Source: a bacterium
GTDB taxonomy: Bacteria; Pseudomonadota; Alphaproteobacteria; Rhodobacterales; Rhodobacteraceae
Assembly: GCA_016124195.1 (NCBI GenBank)
Contig: WGOE01000008.1
Span: 1-40,681, forward strand
Direction of reading: 5' to 3'
Length of the DNA: 40,681 bases
In this document: piece after piece, positions 9,316 through 17,397 of the stretch
Layout of the letters: each line of letters opens with the position of its first letter
Numbering within the stretch: position 1 is the stretch's first letter
Program-made: the position numbers and the translations under genes
Notes under the pieces: generated by a model
Seen by the model: the letters and a program-made list of their open reading frames with translations, nothing else
What the model was told of the DNA's origin: nothing
Database searches by the model: none

Positions 9316-9594
9316 TAAAGCTGCAGGCAGGCGGGGCCTCTGCCCTCTTAGGCCCACCAAGGCGCCAGGCGGTGTCTCGTGCGGCAGGCCTCGCCCCGCA
9401 GGGCACTTGCGCCGCCGCGACCCTGCGCTGGCAATGGCAGCCGTGAAGCCCGCAACAGCCCCGCAGCAACAGCCTTAGCGCGATTTAACTTCGCTTTACT
9501 GGCCCTGCCGCTGCCCATCCTGCAGCCTGACCTTACGGAATGTCAGTCGGGCACAGGCCGCCCGTCGATCACCCGGACCTCAGGAGAGCAGATC

Positions 9595-10611
9595 ATGGCG
9601 ACGGAAACGATGACCCCCAGACACCCCGATCCAGCGCGCGCCCTGTGGCCGCCAGAATGCGGACAGGCCAGCGATCGCCCCGGCGACCGGCGGCACCCGG
9701 CGCGGGCGGTCCTGCCCGCCCGGGTCGCGCGTGCCGACAGGACCAACCCGGCCGCGCGTTTCAGCCGCGCCTTTCCCGGCGCGCGGGTCGAGGTCAGCGA
9801 ACTCAACGGACCAGGCCCGCATCTGGATTGCCTGCGTTCTGCCCACCCGATGCTGGTTGTGGCGCTGGAAGAGATCGGCGGCCATCTGGAAACGCGCCTG
9901 CAACCGGGCGGGCCAAGCAGCGCCGGCTGCCTTGCGCCGAACCGGATGAGCCTCATTCCGCCCGACACGCCCGTCTGGGAATATGCCCGCGATTTCAGCT
10001 ATATTCGCCGGATCACCATCGAGTTCGACCCAGCCGCGCTGCCCGGCCAGACCTTTGACGACCTCGATGGCCGCCCGCGGCTGATGTTTTCCAACCCGAA
10101 CCTGCTGGCCCTGGCGGGAATGCTTGCCAAGAATTGCACCGCGCCGCAAGCCGGCGATGACCGCTTTGGCGAAAGCCTCGTTCTGGTGATCGCGGGCGGG
10201 CTGTTGCGCGCCGGGCAGGCCGCGGGTGAAACCTGCCGATCCGGCCTTGCACCTTGGCAGTTGCGCAGGGTGACCGACTGCATGAAGGACAACGCCTCTG
10301 TCCCGCTGCCGGACCTCGCCGTGCTGGTCGGCCTGTCGCCCTCTTACCTCAGCCGAGCGTTCAAGGTCTCGACAGGGGTGACACCGCGCCGCTGGCAGCT
10401 GATGGAAAAGGTCCAGCGCGCGCAGCAGATCATGATCACCACGAATGACCCTCTGGCTGATATCGCCCTTGCCAGCGGCTTTGCGGACCAGAGCCATTTC
10501 ACCAACGCCTTCCGCACTTTCACCGGCACCACGCCAAGGGCCTGGCGGCGAGAGCGCCCCCCCTTTCGCCCGGCGTCCGGCGCCGCGCGCGTCCCCGGGC
10601 CCCGGGCCTGA
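9595..10611 (+). CDS. AraC-family transcriptional regulator
   Basis: A 338-residue regulator. The C-terminal ~100 residues contain both AraC helix-turn-helix motifs: LAVLVGLSPSYLSRAFK and the conserved second motif IALASGFADQSHFTNAFRTFTGTTPRAWR. The N-terminal two thirds should bind an effector but match no domain I can name. A CAGGAG at 9581-9586 gives a good ribosome site for ATG 9595; an in-frame extension to 9379 has no comparable site. It is divergent from the MFS gene and followed on the same strand by the interrupted alpha/beta-hydrolase gene. It may therefore have controlled uptake and hydrolysis of one compound. The last 20 residues are Pro/Ala/Arg-rich and probably disordered. Confidence 0.88.
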   Translation: MATETMTPRHPDPARALWPPECGQASDRPGDRRHPARAVLPARVARADRTNPAARFSRAFPGARVEVSELNGPGPHLDCLRSAHPMLVVALEEIGGHLETRLQPGGPSSAGCLAPNRMSLIPPDTPVWEYARDFSYIRRITIEFDPAALPGQTFDDLDGRPRLMFSNPNLLALAGMLAKNCTAPQAGDDRFGESLVLVIAGGLLRAGQAAGETCRSGLAPWQLRRVTDCMKDNASVPLPDLAVLVGLSPSYLSRAFKVSTGVTPRRWQLMEKVQRAQQIMITTNDPLADIALASGFADQSHFTNAFRTFTGTTPRAWRRERPPFRPASGAARVPGPRA

Positions 10612-10732
10612 TCCCCCGCGTCAAGACTTCCCGGCCAGGAGCGCCGGGCAGCCATTTCACCGCCACCTTGCCGCGCCGGATGGGGGTCCGCCCCCCCTGC
10701 GCCAACCTTCCCCCCTCAAATGGAGTTCCGTC

Positions 10733-11641
10733 ATGTTGAAACCGGCCTTCTTAGCGCTTGCCATGCTCTTTCCGGCCACCGCCTTTGCGGATGTCACCCC
10801 CTATCCGCCCAATTTTCAGAGCGAACAGATCGAAGCCAACGGAACCTCGCTTTTCGTGCGCGTGGGCGGGTCGGGACCAGCCGTCGTCCTGCTGCACGGC
10901 TTTGGCGAGACGGGCGACATGTGGGCGCCGCTGGCCGCGAAGCTCGCGGCCGACCACATGGTCATCGTCCCGGATCTAAGGGGCATGGGCAACTCCGCCC
11001 GCCCCGCCACCGGCTATGACAAGAAGACCGAGGGGCAGGACATCGCGGGCCTTCTCGACGCGCTAAAGGTCGATCTCGCCGACCTGGTGACACATGATAT
11101 CGGCAACATGGTGGGCTATGCCTTTGCCGCAGAACATCCCAAGAGGGTGACCCGCTTTGTCATCATCGACGCCCCGCTGCCAGGGATCGGCCCCTGGGAC
11201 CAGATCGTGCGCAGCCACGCCCTGTGGCATTTCTCGTTCTACGGGCCGGATGCAGAACGGCTGGTGCAAGGCCGCGAGAGGATCTACCTCGACCGGTTCT
11301 GGAATGAATTTTCGGCCGATCCCGCCCAATTCGACGAGGCCTCCCGACAGCACTACGCGGCGATCTACGCCCAGCCCGGCGCGATGCACGCGGCCTTCGA
11401 ATAGTTCAAGGCCTTCGACCAGGACGCCGTCGACAACGCGGCCTTCGTCGCCGCGGGCAAACTGGCCATGCCGGTTCTGGCCGTCGGCGGCGAGAAATCC
11501 TTCGGCCCGATGATGGCCACCGTGATGCGTGCGGCGGCGACCGATGTGACCGAAGCGGTCGTCCCCGGCGCGGGCCATTGGGTGATGGAAGAGAACCCTT
11601 CCGCCACGATACAACTCGTCTTGCGGTTTCTCGGCGATTGA
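10733..11641 (+). pseudogene. Secreted alpha/beta-hydrolase, interrupted by an in-frame amber codon
   Basis: The reading frame encodes a 302-residue alpha/beta-hydrolase except for a TAG at 11402-11404 (codon 224). Before it are a signal peptide (residues 1-19), the oxyanion-hole motif LLHGFGETGDMW, DLRGMGNSARP and the nucleophile elbow THDIGNMVG with Asp122, as in epoxide hydrolases and haloalkane dehalogenases. After it the same frame continues for 78 codons, with MPVLAVGGEKSFGP and the catalytic His in PGAGHWVMEE, ending at TGA 11639-11641. A CAG (Gln) to TAG change explains the stop by one base. The 223-residue product would lack the catalytic His, so the gene should be inactive unless amber is read through. 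It would have been periplasmic. The substrate is unknown. Confidence 0.85.
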
Positions 11642-12274
11642 GCCGTACGGCCGCCCTCGCCCCGGCCATCAAGGTTCCGGGATGAGGCGCCAGATCCGGC
11701 CGGGCTGAGGCCGGACCTTAAGAGGACAACGCCGCGATCGTTCGGCCTGACCCGGGGGGCAATGGCGCGCCCGGTTCCGGCCGCAGAACAAGCCGGAGAG
11801 TGCTGCGCGCTTATGAACCGGGCCCGGAAGGCCGCCTGAAACCCGGCGCGGCGGCCGGATCGAAGGCAAAGGCATTGCGCCAAACGCAACCCCCGCCCTT
11901 ATGACGCAGTTTCTTCGTCCTGGCAGGCCGTGACCCGGCAAGGGTGTCGGCATACCTTCGTCCGACCAAAGGCCCCTCGGGTTCAAGAAGCAGCATCCGC
12001 ACGGCGACCGGACCCAGCATCTCTGCGTTGCGGCATCGACCTCGGGTTCGAAGTCACCGGCGAAGGATCAGGTCAAGGGCCCTCGGTCGTCGTCTGGCGG
12101 CCAAGTGGCCCGCAAGCACCAATCCGGCAGAGAATGCCCGAACCGTGATCAGGATGTCGACCGACGGCCATCGTCCGGGAGCGCACCGATCCGTGGCGGC
12201 CACCAACCCGGTTAGGCGGGGAATTCACGTGAGGCGCGCAGCTTCGAGGTCGCCCTGGCATTCCTGAAAGGGGT
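11642..12274. other. 633 bases without a recognisable gene
   Basis: Short readings exist in all frames, but none shows a domain, a good ribosome site or consistent protein-like composition. The text is GC-rich and may be decayed coding sequence. I see no transposon ends, tRNA or strong terminator. The promoter of the following three-gene module should lie in its last part, but I cannot point to convincing hexamers. Confidence 0.4.
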
Positions 12275-13024
12275 GTGACGCGTTTGCCAATGGTCGCGGC
12301 CGTCCTACGTCTGGTTGCCAAGCCGCGAGATCCGATGCTGATCCTGACACATGCCACCTTGATGAACCCCGGCGTGCTGGAGACCAGCAGCCTTCCGAAA
12401 AAATTCCTTGGCAGGGTCCTGGTCGCGCCGCTGGCCGCAGGATTCGGGACATGGGGGCGGCTTGTGGTCGAGATGCAGGTGCTCCGCTTTGCCGTGACGC
12501 TTCTGCCTTTTGCCCTCGCGCCGGTCCTCGTGCCGAGGCTGGCCATGCCGGTCATGGAGGCTCCGGTTCTGATGGTGATGCTGGTCGTGCTGGTCGAAAT
12601 GAAGGTCTTGCGACTGACAGCCCCGGCGCGGGCGGCGCAGGTCGACCCGGACGAGGCGGCCCGCCGGCTCGACACGCTGAGCTTCCGGGCCCGCAGCTGC
12701 CTGAGGCGGATCGCCGCGCGGCATGACCTGCGCGAGGGGTCCCTGCATCTTGTCGTCGAACAATCCGAACTGGCGCGCCTTCCGCCGCTGACACTGGTTT
12801 CGGTGCAGGGCGACCTGCCGGGCCCGCATGTCCTGTCGCTCGATCCCGAGGATCGCGACATGCTGCGCAAGGGCCTGTTCGATGCCACGTTCACAGAACG
12901 GGACCTGCTGGCGGTCAATCACCGCGACAATCTGTACCTGCGCGAGATCACACAGGAGGCGCGTGCCGTTTCGGCCCATGCCCGGCTTGCGGCGCTGCTC
13001 GAGGTCGGGGCGACGGCGCGATGA
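12275..13024 (+). CDS. Uncharacterised Met-rich protein of the MoxR/VWA module
   Basis: A 249-residue protein I do not recognise. Residues 72-88 and 95-108 are hydrophobic and Met-rich, and the pieces VVEMQVLRF (64-72) and LVEMKVLRL (106-114) look like an internal duplication. The second half, from about 128, is a soluble alpha/beta region with LSFRARSCLRRIAARHDL and LPGPHVLSLDPEDRDMLRKGLFDATF. Third positions are mostly G or C, which supports real coding. The start is uncertain: GTG 12275 has AAAGGGG almost touching it, ATG 12290 is too far from it, and internal ATGs also exist. The stop overlaps the MoxR start (ATGA), so it should be co-translated with that gene. It may be an accessory or target of the ATPase pair. 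Confidence 0.65.
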   Translation: MTRLPMVAAVLRLVAKPRDPMLILTHATLMNPGVLETSSLPKKFLGRVLVAPLAAGFGTWGRLVVEMQVLRFAVTLLPFALAPVLVPRLAMPVMEAPVLMVMLVVLVEMKVLRLTAPARAAQVDPDEAARRLDTLSFRARSCLRRIAARHDLREGSLHLVVEQSELARLPPLTLVSVQGDLPGPHVLSLDPEDRDMLRKGLFDATFTERDLLAVNHRDNLYLREITQEARAVSAHARLAALLEVGATAR

Positions 13025-14124
13025 GTGTGAACGCAACCACGGTTTCGGCCGGCGAGGCCCTGCGTGTGCTGGAGGCAGGCTGGGCGGCGCAGCAGGCGGG
13101 CAGGCTGACCGCGTCCTGGATGCTTCACGGACGCCCGGGCGTGGGCAAGACCGAACTGGTGCAAACCCTGGCCGAAAGGATCGGCGCGCAGCTTTACGAC
13201 CTGCGCCTGACCACCATCGAACCGCAAGACCTGCGCGGACTGCCCTATTATGACCACAGCACGGCCAAGACGGTCTGGTACCGCCCCGAGGACCTGCCCG
13301 ACACCGAGGCGCCGGCCGTCCTGTTTCTTGATGAACTGACCGCAGCCGCGCCCTCGCTTCAGCCCACGGTCTATGGGTTGCTGCAAGAGCGGCGGGTGGG
13401 CCGTCACCGGCTTCCACCGAATGTGATGATCGTGGCGGCCGGCAACCAGATCGAGGACGGCGCCATCGCCTATGAGATGGGCACGGCGCTCAGCGACCGG
13501 TTGATCCACATGATCGTCCAGGCCAGCGCCGAAGACTGGCTGGCGAACTACGCCATTCCCGCCGGCATTCACCCGACGGTCGCGGCCTTCATCCGCACCC
13601 GCCCCGATCTTCTGGAAACGACCGAGGACAGCATCCGCCGCGGCCAGATGATCGCCTGCACCCCGCGCAGCTGGACCCGCGTCAGCCGCATCATGGACAG
13701 CATCCCCGACCGGGCGATCCGCCAGGTCATGATCGCCGGGACCGTCGGGACGGCAGCCGCAGCGGAATTCGCGCTGCTGGCCGACGAGATCGCCGCAACG
13801 GTGCGGATCGACGAGATGCTGGCGGCACCCCGCGCCGAACGCGCCGCCCTTTATCCCGCCACGCTGCACGGCCTTACGGCGCTGGTCTTCGGGCTGGTCG
13901 GCATGGTCACGCGCGCGACATTGCCCGCCGGTATCGAGATCCTGGCAGACCTGCGAAAACACAAGGGCCTGGCCGCCGGGGGCCTGCCGACCGGAGAACT
14001 GGCCAGCTTCGGCTTCGAGCTGCTGATCGGTCGTGCGTTGGACCAAGGCTGGCAAGACATCTTCGCCGCGTCGGCTTCCTACGCAGACTATGCCGCCGAC
14101 CGTCACGCCCTGGGCTTGCCGTGA
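13021..14124 (+). CDS. MoxR-type AAA+ ATPase
   Basis: A 367-residue AAA+ ATPase of the MoxR class. Walker A GRPGVGKT is at residues 37-44. Walker B LFLDEL is at 101-106 with Asp104 and Glu105. Sensor 1 falls in VAAGNQ near 138-143. The MoxR-like loop reads ALSDRLIHM. MoxR ATPases work as hexameric chaperones that activate or remodel partner proteins, usually together with a von Willebrand factor A protein. The partner here is encoded next door with a four-base GTGA overlap. The enzyme should be cytoplasmic. All ATPase residues are present, so it is likely functional. Confidence 0.9.
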   Translation: MSVNATTVSAGEALRVLEAGWAAQQAGRLTASWMLHGRPGVGKTELVQTLAERIGAQLYDLRLTTIEPQDLRGLPYYDHSTAKTVWYRPEDLPDTEAPAVLFLDELTAAAPSLQPTVYGLLQERRVGRHRLPPNVMIVAAGNQIEDGAIAYEMGTALSDRLIHMIVQASAEDWLANYAIPAGIHPTVAAFIRTRPDLLETTEDSIRRGQMIACTPRSWTRVSRIMDSIPDRAIRQVMIAGTVGTAAAAEFALLADEIAATVRIDEMLAAPRAERAALYPATLHGLTALVFGLVGMVTRATLPAGIEILADLRKHKGLAAGGLPTGELASFGFELLIGRALDQGWQDIFAASASYADYAADRHALGLP

Positions 14125-15380
14125 CACGCCATTCGGCCCGCGCAGCACGGGCCATCGCCCATCTGGGCGAGGTCGATGCCGCCCTGGCCGTTCTGGCGCT
14201 TTGGTGTCGTCACCGCGATGGCACCGGCCCCACAGCCACGCGGGGCGAGGTCATCAGCTATGGGCCCGGGTTCGATATGCTCGGCCTGCCCGAACAGGTC
14301 GGCCTCGTCGCGCATCATGTCCTGCATGTGGCGCTGCGTCATTCGGCGCGGTCGGCCTTTCTGGCCGAACGGCTCGGCGATGCCTTCGATCCGGCCCTCT
14401 TCAGCCTGGCGGCCGATGGCATCATCAACGAGACGCTGATCCTGGCCGGCCATGCCATTCCCCGGCCCGCAGTCCTTCTGACCGAGCTTCTGGCCGAGGC
14501 CGGGATGCCCGAGCCAAGCGCCGTCGCCGCGCTGGAGCGATGGGACGCCGACCGGCTTGCCATGGCGCTGCACAGCGACCCCGAACGGGCGAAGCGCCTG
14601 CGCGACTGGGCCCGGACCCGCGGCTTTTCTGACGATCTGAAAACCGGCACACCGGATGACGACGGAACCGTGCAATCCGCCGCCGATTGGCGCAACCAGA
14701 TCCTGCGGGCGCTCGCGGCAGGGCGGAAAGCCGGCTCTGGGATCGGGCGGCTTGGCGCCATTCTGGCCGATCTCGCGCCCGACCGCGTGCCTTGGGAAGT
14801 CGTCCTGCGGGGTCTGCTGGCGCGGGCGGTTGCGGAACGCCCCAAGGTCAGCTGGAACCGCCCCTCGCGGCCCTTCGTCGCGCGTCTGGCCGAGGCGGAA
14901 AGAACCGGCGGCCTTCTGCCCGTGTTCGAACCGGGCTACCGGCGGACCGACCACCGGCCGAAGATCGTCGTCGGGCTCGACACCTCCTCATCCATCGACG
15001 CCCAGACCCTGCGGCTTTTCTGGGCGGAAACTGGCGGCATTGCCCGCCGCACCGGGGCGGAGGTGCATCTGATGGCCTTCGACGAGACGGTCCATGCGAC
15101 CTGGCGCCTTGATCCTGCGGCTTGGCGCGAAGGTATCCACGAACAGGTCAGAACCGGCGGCGGCACGGATTTCACCGACCTCTTCGACAAGGCGGCGCGC
15201 CTGAGCCCCTCGATCCTTGTCATCCTCACCGATCTGGACGCCCCGGCCCCCGGCGTCCCCCGGTTTCCGGTCCTGTGGGCTGTGCCGGGCCGGGTCGAGA
15301 CGCCACCTTTCGGCAAGGTGCTGATCGTCGGCGATATTGGGGCAGAACCGACAGTCGCGTTGCCTGCCGCGCGCCGATGA
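14121..15380 (+). CDS. DUF2201/VWA-like protein with altered metallopeptidase motif
   Basis: A 419-residue protein with two parts. Residues about 10-270 resemble the DUF2201 N-terminal metallopeptidase-like domain. Where the family usually has HExxH, this protein has HHVLH at 65-69, with the family-typical AADGIINETL following at 98-107. Residues about 280-410 form a VWA-like fold with the MIDAS motif DTSSS at 287-291, preceded by the family-typical SWNRPSRPF. The missing Glu suggests the peptidase-like half binds metal at most and has lost hydrolysis. It starts with GTG inside the MoxR stop codon. It presumably works with the MoxR ATPase, as VWA/MoxR pairs do. Confidence 0.85.
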   Translation: MTRHSARAARAIAHLGEVDAALAVLALWCRHRDGTGPTATRGEVISYGPGFDMLGLPEQVGLVAHHVLHVALRHSARSAFLAERLGDAFDPALFSLAADGIINETLILAGHAIPRPAVLLTELLAEAGMPEPSAVAALERWDADRLAMALHSDPERAKRLRDWARTRGFSDDLKTGTPDDDGTVQSAADWRNQILRALAAGRKAGSGIGRLGAILADLAPDRVPWEVVLRGLLARAVAERPKVSWNRPSRPFVARLAEAERTGGLLPVFEPGYRRTDHRPKIVVGLDTSSSIDAQTLRLFWAETGGIARRTGAEVHLMAFDETVHATWRLDPAAWREGIHEQVRTGGGTDFTDLFDKAARLSPSILVILTDLDAPAPGVPRFPVLWAVPGRVETPPFGKVLIVGDIGAEPTVALPAARR

Positions 15381-15546
15381 TTCCCGTCCCGTGAAGATGG
15401 GCTAGAAGGCCCTTTCGCACAGGCTCATCGACGGCCTGACAGTGACACCCGCAAGACGCGCGGTCATGCGGCGAAGGCTGGGGTACGCAAGCGCCAAGAG
15501 AGACATGTGGAAATCCCCGCGAGCAGGGTCAGATCGGCGCTCAACA

Positions 15547-15604
15547 GTGAAGTAGCGACTTGACTTATCGTCCTTCGCAAGCAATAGTGAAGCACATACT
15601 TCAC
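15547..15604 (+). promoter_or_regulatory. Putative promoter with two ArsR-type operators
   Basis: Two copies of one palindrome stand 40 bases apart: GTGAAG-N6-CTTGAC at 15547-15564 and the perfect GTGAAG-N6-CTTCAC at 15587-15604. TTGACT at 15560-15565 can serve as -35, and AATAGT at 15583-15588, 17 bases later, as -10. The first copy therefore overlaps the -35 and the second covers the -10 edge and start point. This is the expected layout for autorepression by the ArsR-type protein encoded two genes on. Confidence 0.65.
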
Positions 15605-15618
15605 CAATGGAGACTCAG

Positions 15619-16095
15619 ATGCCTGAACCCGAGATCATTCATGATACTTTCGCCATCGAGAAATCGTTCTCGGCGTCGCCGACGAAGGCATTCGCTGCCT
15701 TCGCTGATCCCCAAAAGAAAAGACGCTGGTATGGCGAAAGCAACGCATTCGAGACCCTCGAACACCGGCTGGATTTCTCCATCGGGGGTCAGGAGGTCCT
15801 GACGGGACGAATGCTGCCGACGAGTCCGATCACGGGCGCCCTGTTGAAGTGGACTTCCGCCTACGCAGAGATCATGCCAGACAACCGCATTGTCTTTTCA
15901 CAGGTCGTTGACATGAACGGACGCCGGATTTCCTGTTCGCTCGTGACCGTCGAATTCTTCGCAGACGCCGGGGGAACGCGCCTGCGCCTGACCCACCAGG
16001 CCGCCTTCTTCGAAGGATCGGACGGGCCCGCTATCCGAAAGGCGGGGTGGGAGGGGCTTCTCACCAGGCTTGGCGAAGAGATTTCGCGGCAATGA
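15619..16095 (+). CDS. SRPBCC / AHSA1-like domain protein
   Basis: A 158-residue protein of the SRPBCC (START-like) superfamily, AHSA1 type. FAIEKSFSASPTKAFAAFADPQKKRRWYG is the typical first strand, helix and Trp motif; GTRLRLTHQAAFFEG is the characteristic strand before the C-terminal helix AGWEGLLTRLGEEI. The fold makes a hydrophobic ligand pocket, but the ligand is unknown. I chose ATG 15619 because GGAG at 15609-15612 is six bases upstream; the ATG at 15607 lies against the operator palindrome and has no ribosome site. It overlaps the ArsR gene by four bases. Such pairs are common and usually self-regulated, although the regulator gene often comes first. Confidence 0.88.
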   Translation: MPEPEIIHDTFAIEKSFSASPTKAFAAFADPQKKRRWYGESNAFETLEHRLDFSIGGQEVLTGRMLPTSPITGALLKWTSAYAEIMPDNRIVFSQVVDMNGRRISCSLVTVEFFADAGGTRLRLTHQAAFFEGSDGPAIRKAGWEGLLTRLGEEISRQ

Positions 16096-16463
16096 CAGAG
16101 GTTGCGGCGAGGCTGGATGCCAATCAGGTTCTTGCGGCGCTTGGCGATGCGACGCGGCGGGCCTTGATCGATCTCCTCGCCCAATCCCCCTCTTCGATAT
16201 CCGATCTTGCAAGCGCGCTGAACGTGACCAAGACGGCAATCGGCCAGCACGTGGCAATATTGGAAGCCTGCCATCTGGTCGTCAGTCAAAAGACAGGGCG
16301 TGTCCGTATCTGCCGCCTGGATCACCGCGGCCTTGACGCTTTGCAGGTCTGGATTGAAGCGCGCCGGCATCCATGGGTGGAGAAGCTCGATCGTCTCGAC
16401 GACCTTCTGGAAGAGGAAGATGGGGTCAGTTCGCCGAATGACGGCACCACCGCGGGCGTGTGA
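16092..16463 (+). CDS. ArsR-family transcriptional regulator
   Basis: A 123-residue winged-helix regulator. VLAALGDATRRALIDLLAQSPSSISDLASALNVTKTAIGQHVAILEACHLV covers the standard ArsR helices, with TKTAIGQHVAIL as recognition helix. There is no CxC metal-binding motif in the recognition helix, so it is not an obvious metal sensor. The start ATG overlaps the SRPBCC stop, and a longer in-frame reading from 16047 would lie inside that gene. It probably binds the twin palindromes upstream of the SRPBCC gene. The last 15 residues are polar and variable. Confidence 0.88.
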   Translation: MTEVAARLDANQVLAALGDATRRALIDLLAQSPSSISDLASALNVTKTAIGQHVAILEACHLVVSQKTGRVRICRLDHRGLDALQVWIEARRHPWVEKLDRLDDLLEEEDGVSSPNDGTTAGV

Positions 16464-16565
16464 CGGCGGCGGGCGGGTCCGAACCAAATTGGCGGAACAT
16501 GGCGGCAAGGCAACGATCCCGCCGGGTCAAGCCATGCGGCCGGGGCGGCGATGCCGGGCAATTGG

Positions 16566-16585
16566 CCCGGCCCCCGGGGGCCGGG
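16566..16585. other. 20-base perfect GC palindrome between convergent genes
   Basis: CCCGGCCCCCGGGGGCCGGG is self-complementary over its whole length. It sits in the 163-base gap between the ArsR gene and the convergent secreted-protein gene. No T-run follows on either strand, so it is not a standard intrinsic terminator, but its position suggests a role in ending transcripts from both sides. Confidence 0.4.
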
Positions 16586-16626
16586 ATCGACTGCCTCAAC
16601 CGGCCCCCTTCGTGCCGTCTGTCGCG

Positions 16627-17301
16627 TCAGAGCCCGAGGACCTGCCGGACGTAATCAATCGCCGCCGGAGAAAGCTTGCGCCCATCGGAGGCCGCAAGCA
16701 GCGCCCTGTGCTCTTTCCGGTTCGCCTGGGTCAGGTCAGTCTGGGCGGTCGTGACGGCCGCCACGGCATCGGCATAGGCCACGGCATTTGCACGTTCGGC
16801 CTGCAGGTTGGCAAGGTCCTGCTGATAGGTCGCAGAGGTCGGGTCAAGCGCTGCGATATCGGCATCAATGGCCGTGACGCTACGGCTCGGCGGTTCCAGA
16901 GCGGCGAGAGTTGCCTGCGCGGCGGCCAGTCTGTCGGACGCGCTGATGGTGGCCAGCGCGGCATTCCGATAGGTCGCAATGCGCCCGACCTGACTGTTGG
17001 GGGCAGCGTTCTGCAACGCGTTGGGATTGGCCTTGACCGCATTCAAACCCTTGAGTTCGGACGCCAGCGCCCCGTTGCCCTTATGGGAGGTCGAGGTTGG
17101 GCCGGTGTGGTCGCTCACGTTGGTGGCGTGGCCATTGGACGGATTATCATGCGCCGAGGCCGAAGCTCCGTGGCTCGAGTTGCCCCTGCCGCTCTCGGCA
17201 TAGGCGGCTCCCCAGCCCGCGGCCGGGGCGAGCATCGAAGGGAGTGGGCCGGCGGCCAACACAAAGAGGCCCAGAACGGCGGCGGCGGATCTCATCTGCA
17301 T
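16627..17301 (-). CDS. Secreted helical protein of unknown function
   Basis: A 224-residue protein with a clear signal peptide (residues 1-36, hydrophobic core AAAVLGLFVLAAGPL, cleavage near AYA). A Ser/His/Asn-rich linker (about 37-75) follows, with six His. Next comes the motif LKGLNAVKANPNALQNAAPNSQVGRI and a long Ala-rich helical region, likely coiled coil, from about 115 to 195. It ends with SDGRKLSPAAIDYVRQVLGL. AGGAGA lies six bases before the ATG. I recall similar unnamed proteins in Rhodobacteraceae but know no function. It should be periplasmic or surface-exposed. Confidence 0.75.
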   Translation of the reverse strand: MQMRSAAAVLGLFVLAAGPLPSMLAPAAGWGAAYAESGRGNSSHGASASAHDNPSNGHATNVSDHTGPTSTSHKGNGALASELKGLNAVKANPNALQNAAPNSQVGRIATYRNAALATISASDRLAAAQATLAALEPPSRSVTAIDADIAALDPTSATYQQDLANLQAERANAVAYADAVAAVTTAQTDLTQANRKEHRALLAASDGRKLSPAAIDYVRQVLGL

Positions 17302-17397
17302 GACTGTCTCCTGTCTGTGATGATACTTGGCACGGCGCTCAGGATTCGCAACCTGAGCGGGTAATGAACAGCTTCAAAGGCGCCCGCGCCGATCCGA

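Noticed and set aside
9340-9590. Possible cobalamin-type riboswitch (GCCCGCAACAG and CCCCGC pieces) before the AraC gene
   Set aside because: The pieces occur out of order and the B12-box consensus is not found; neither neighbour is a cobalamin gene by sequence.
12305-13417. Minus-strand open frame with a His-rich section
   Set aside because: Lies opposite the overlapping Met-rich and MoxR genes. Its His-rich text mirrors Met/Val codons of the + strand. The ATGA overlaps favour the + strand.
15402-15584. 60-codon minus-strand frame in the gap before the SRPBCC gene
   Set aside because: It overlaps the proposed promoter and operators and has no convincing ribosome site or domain.
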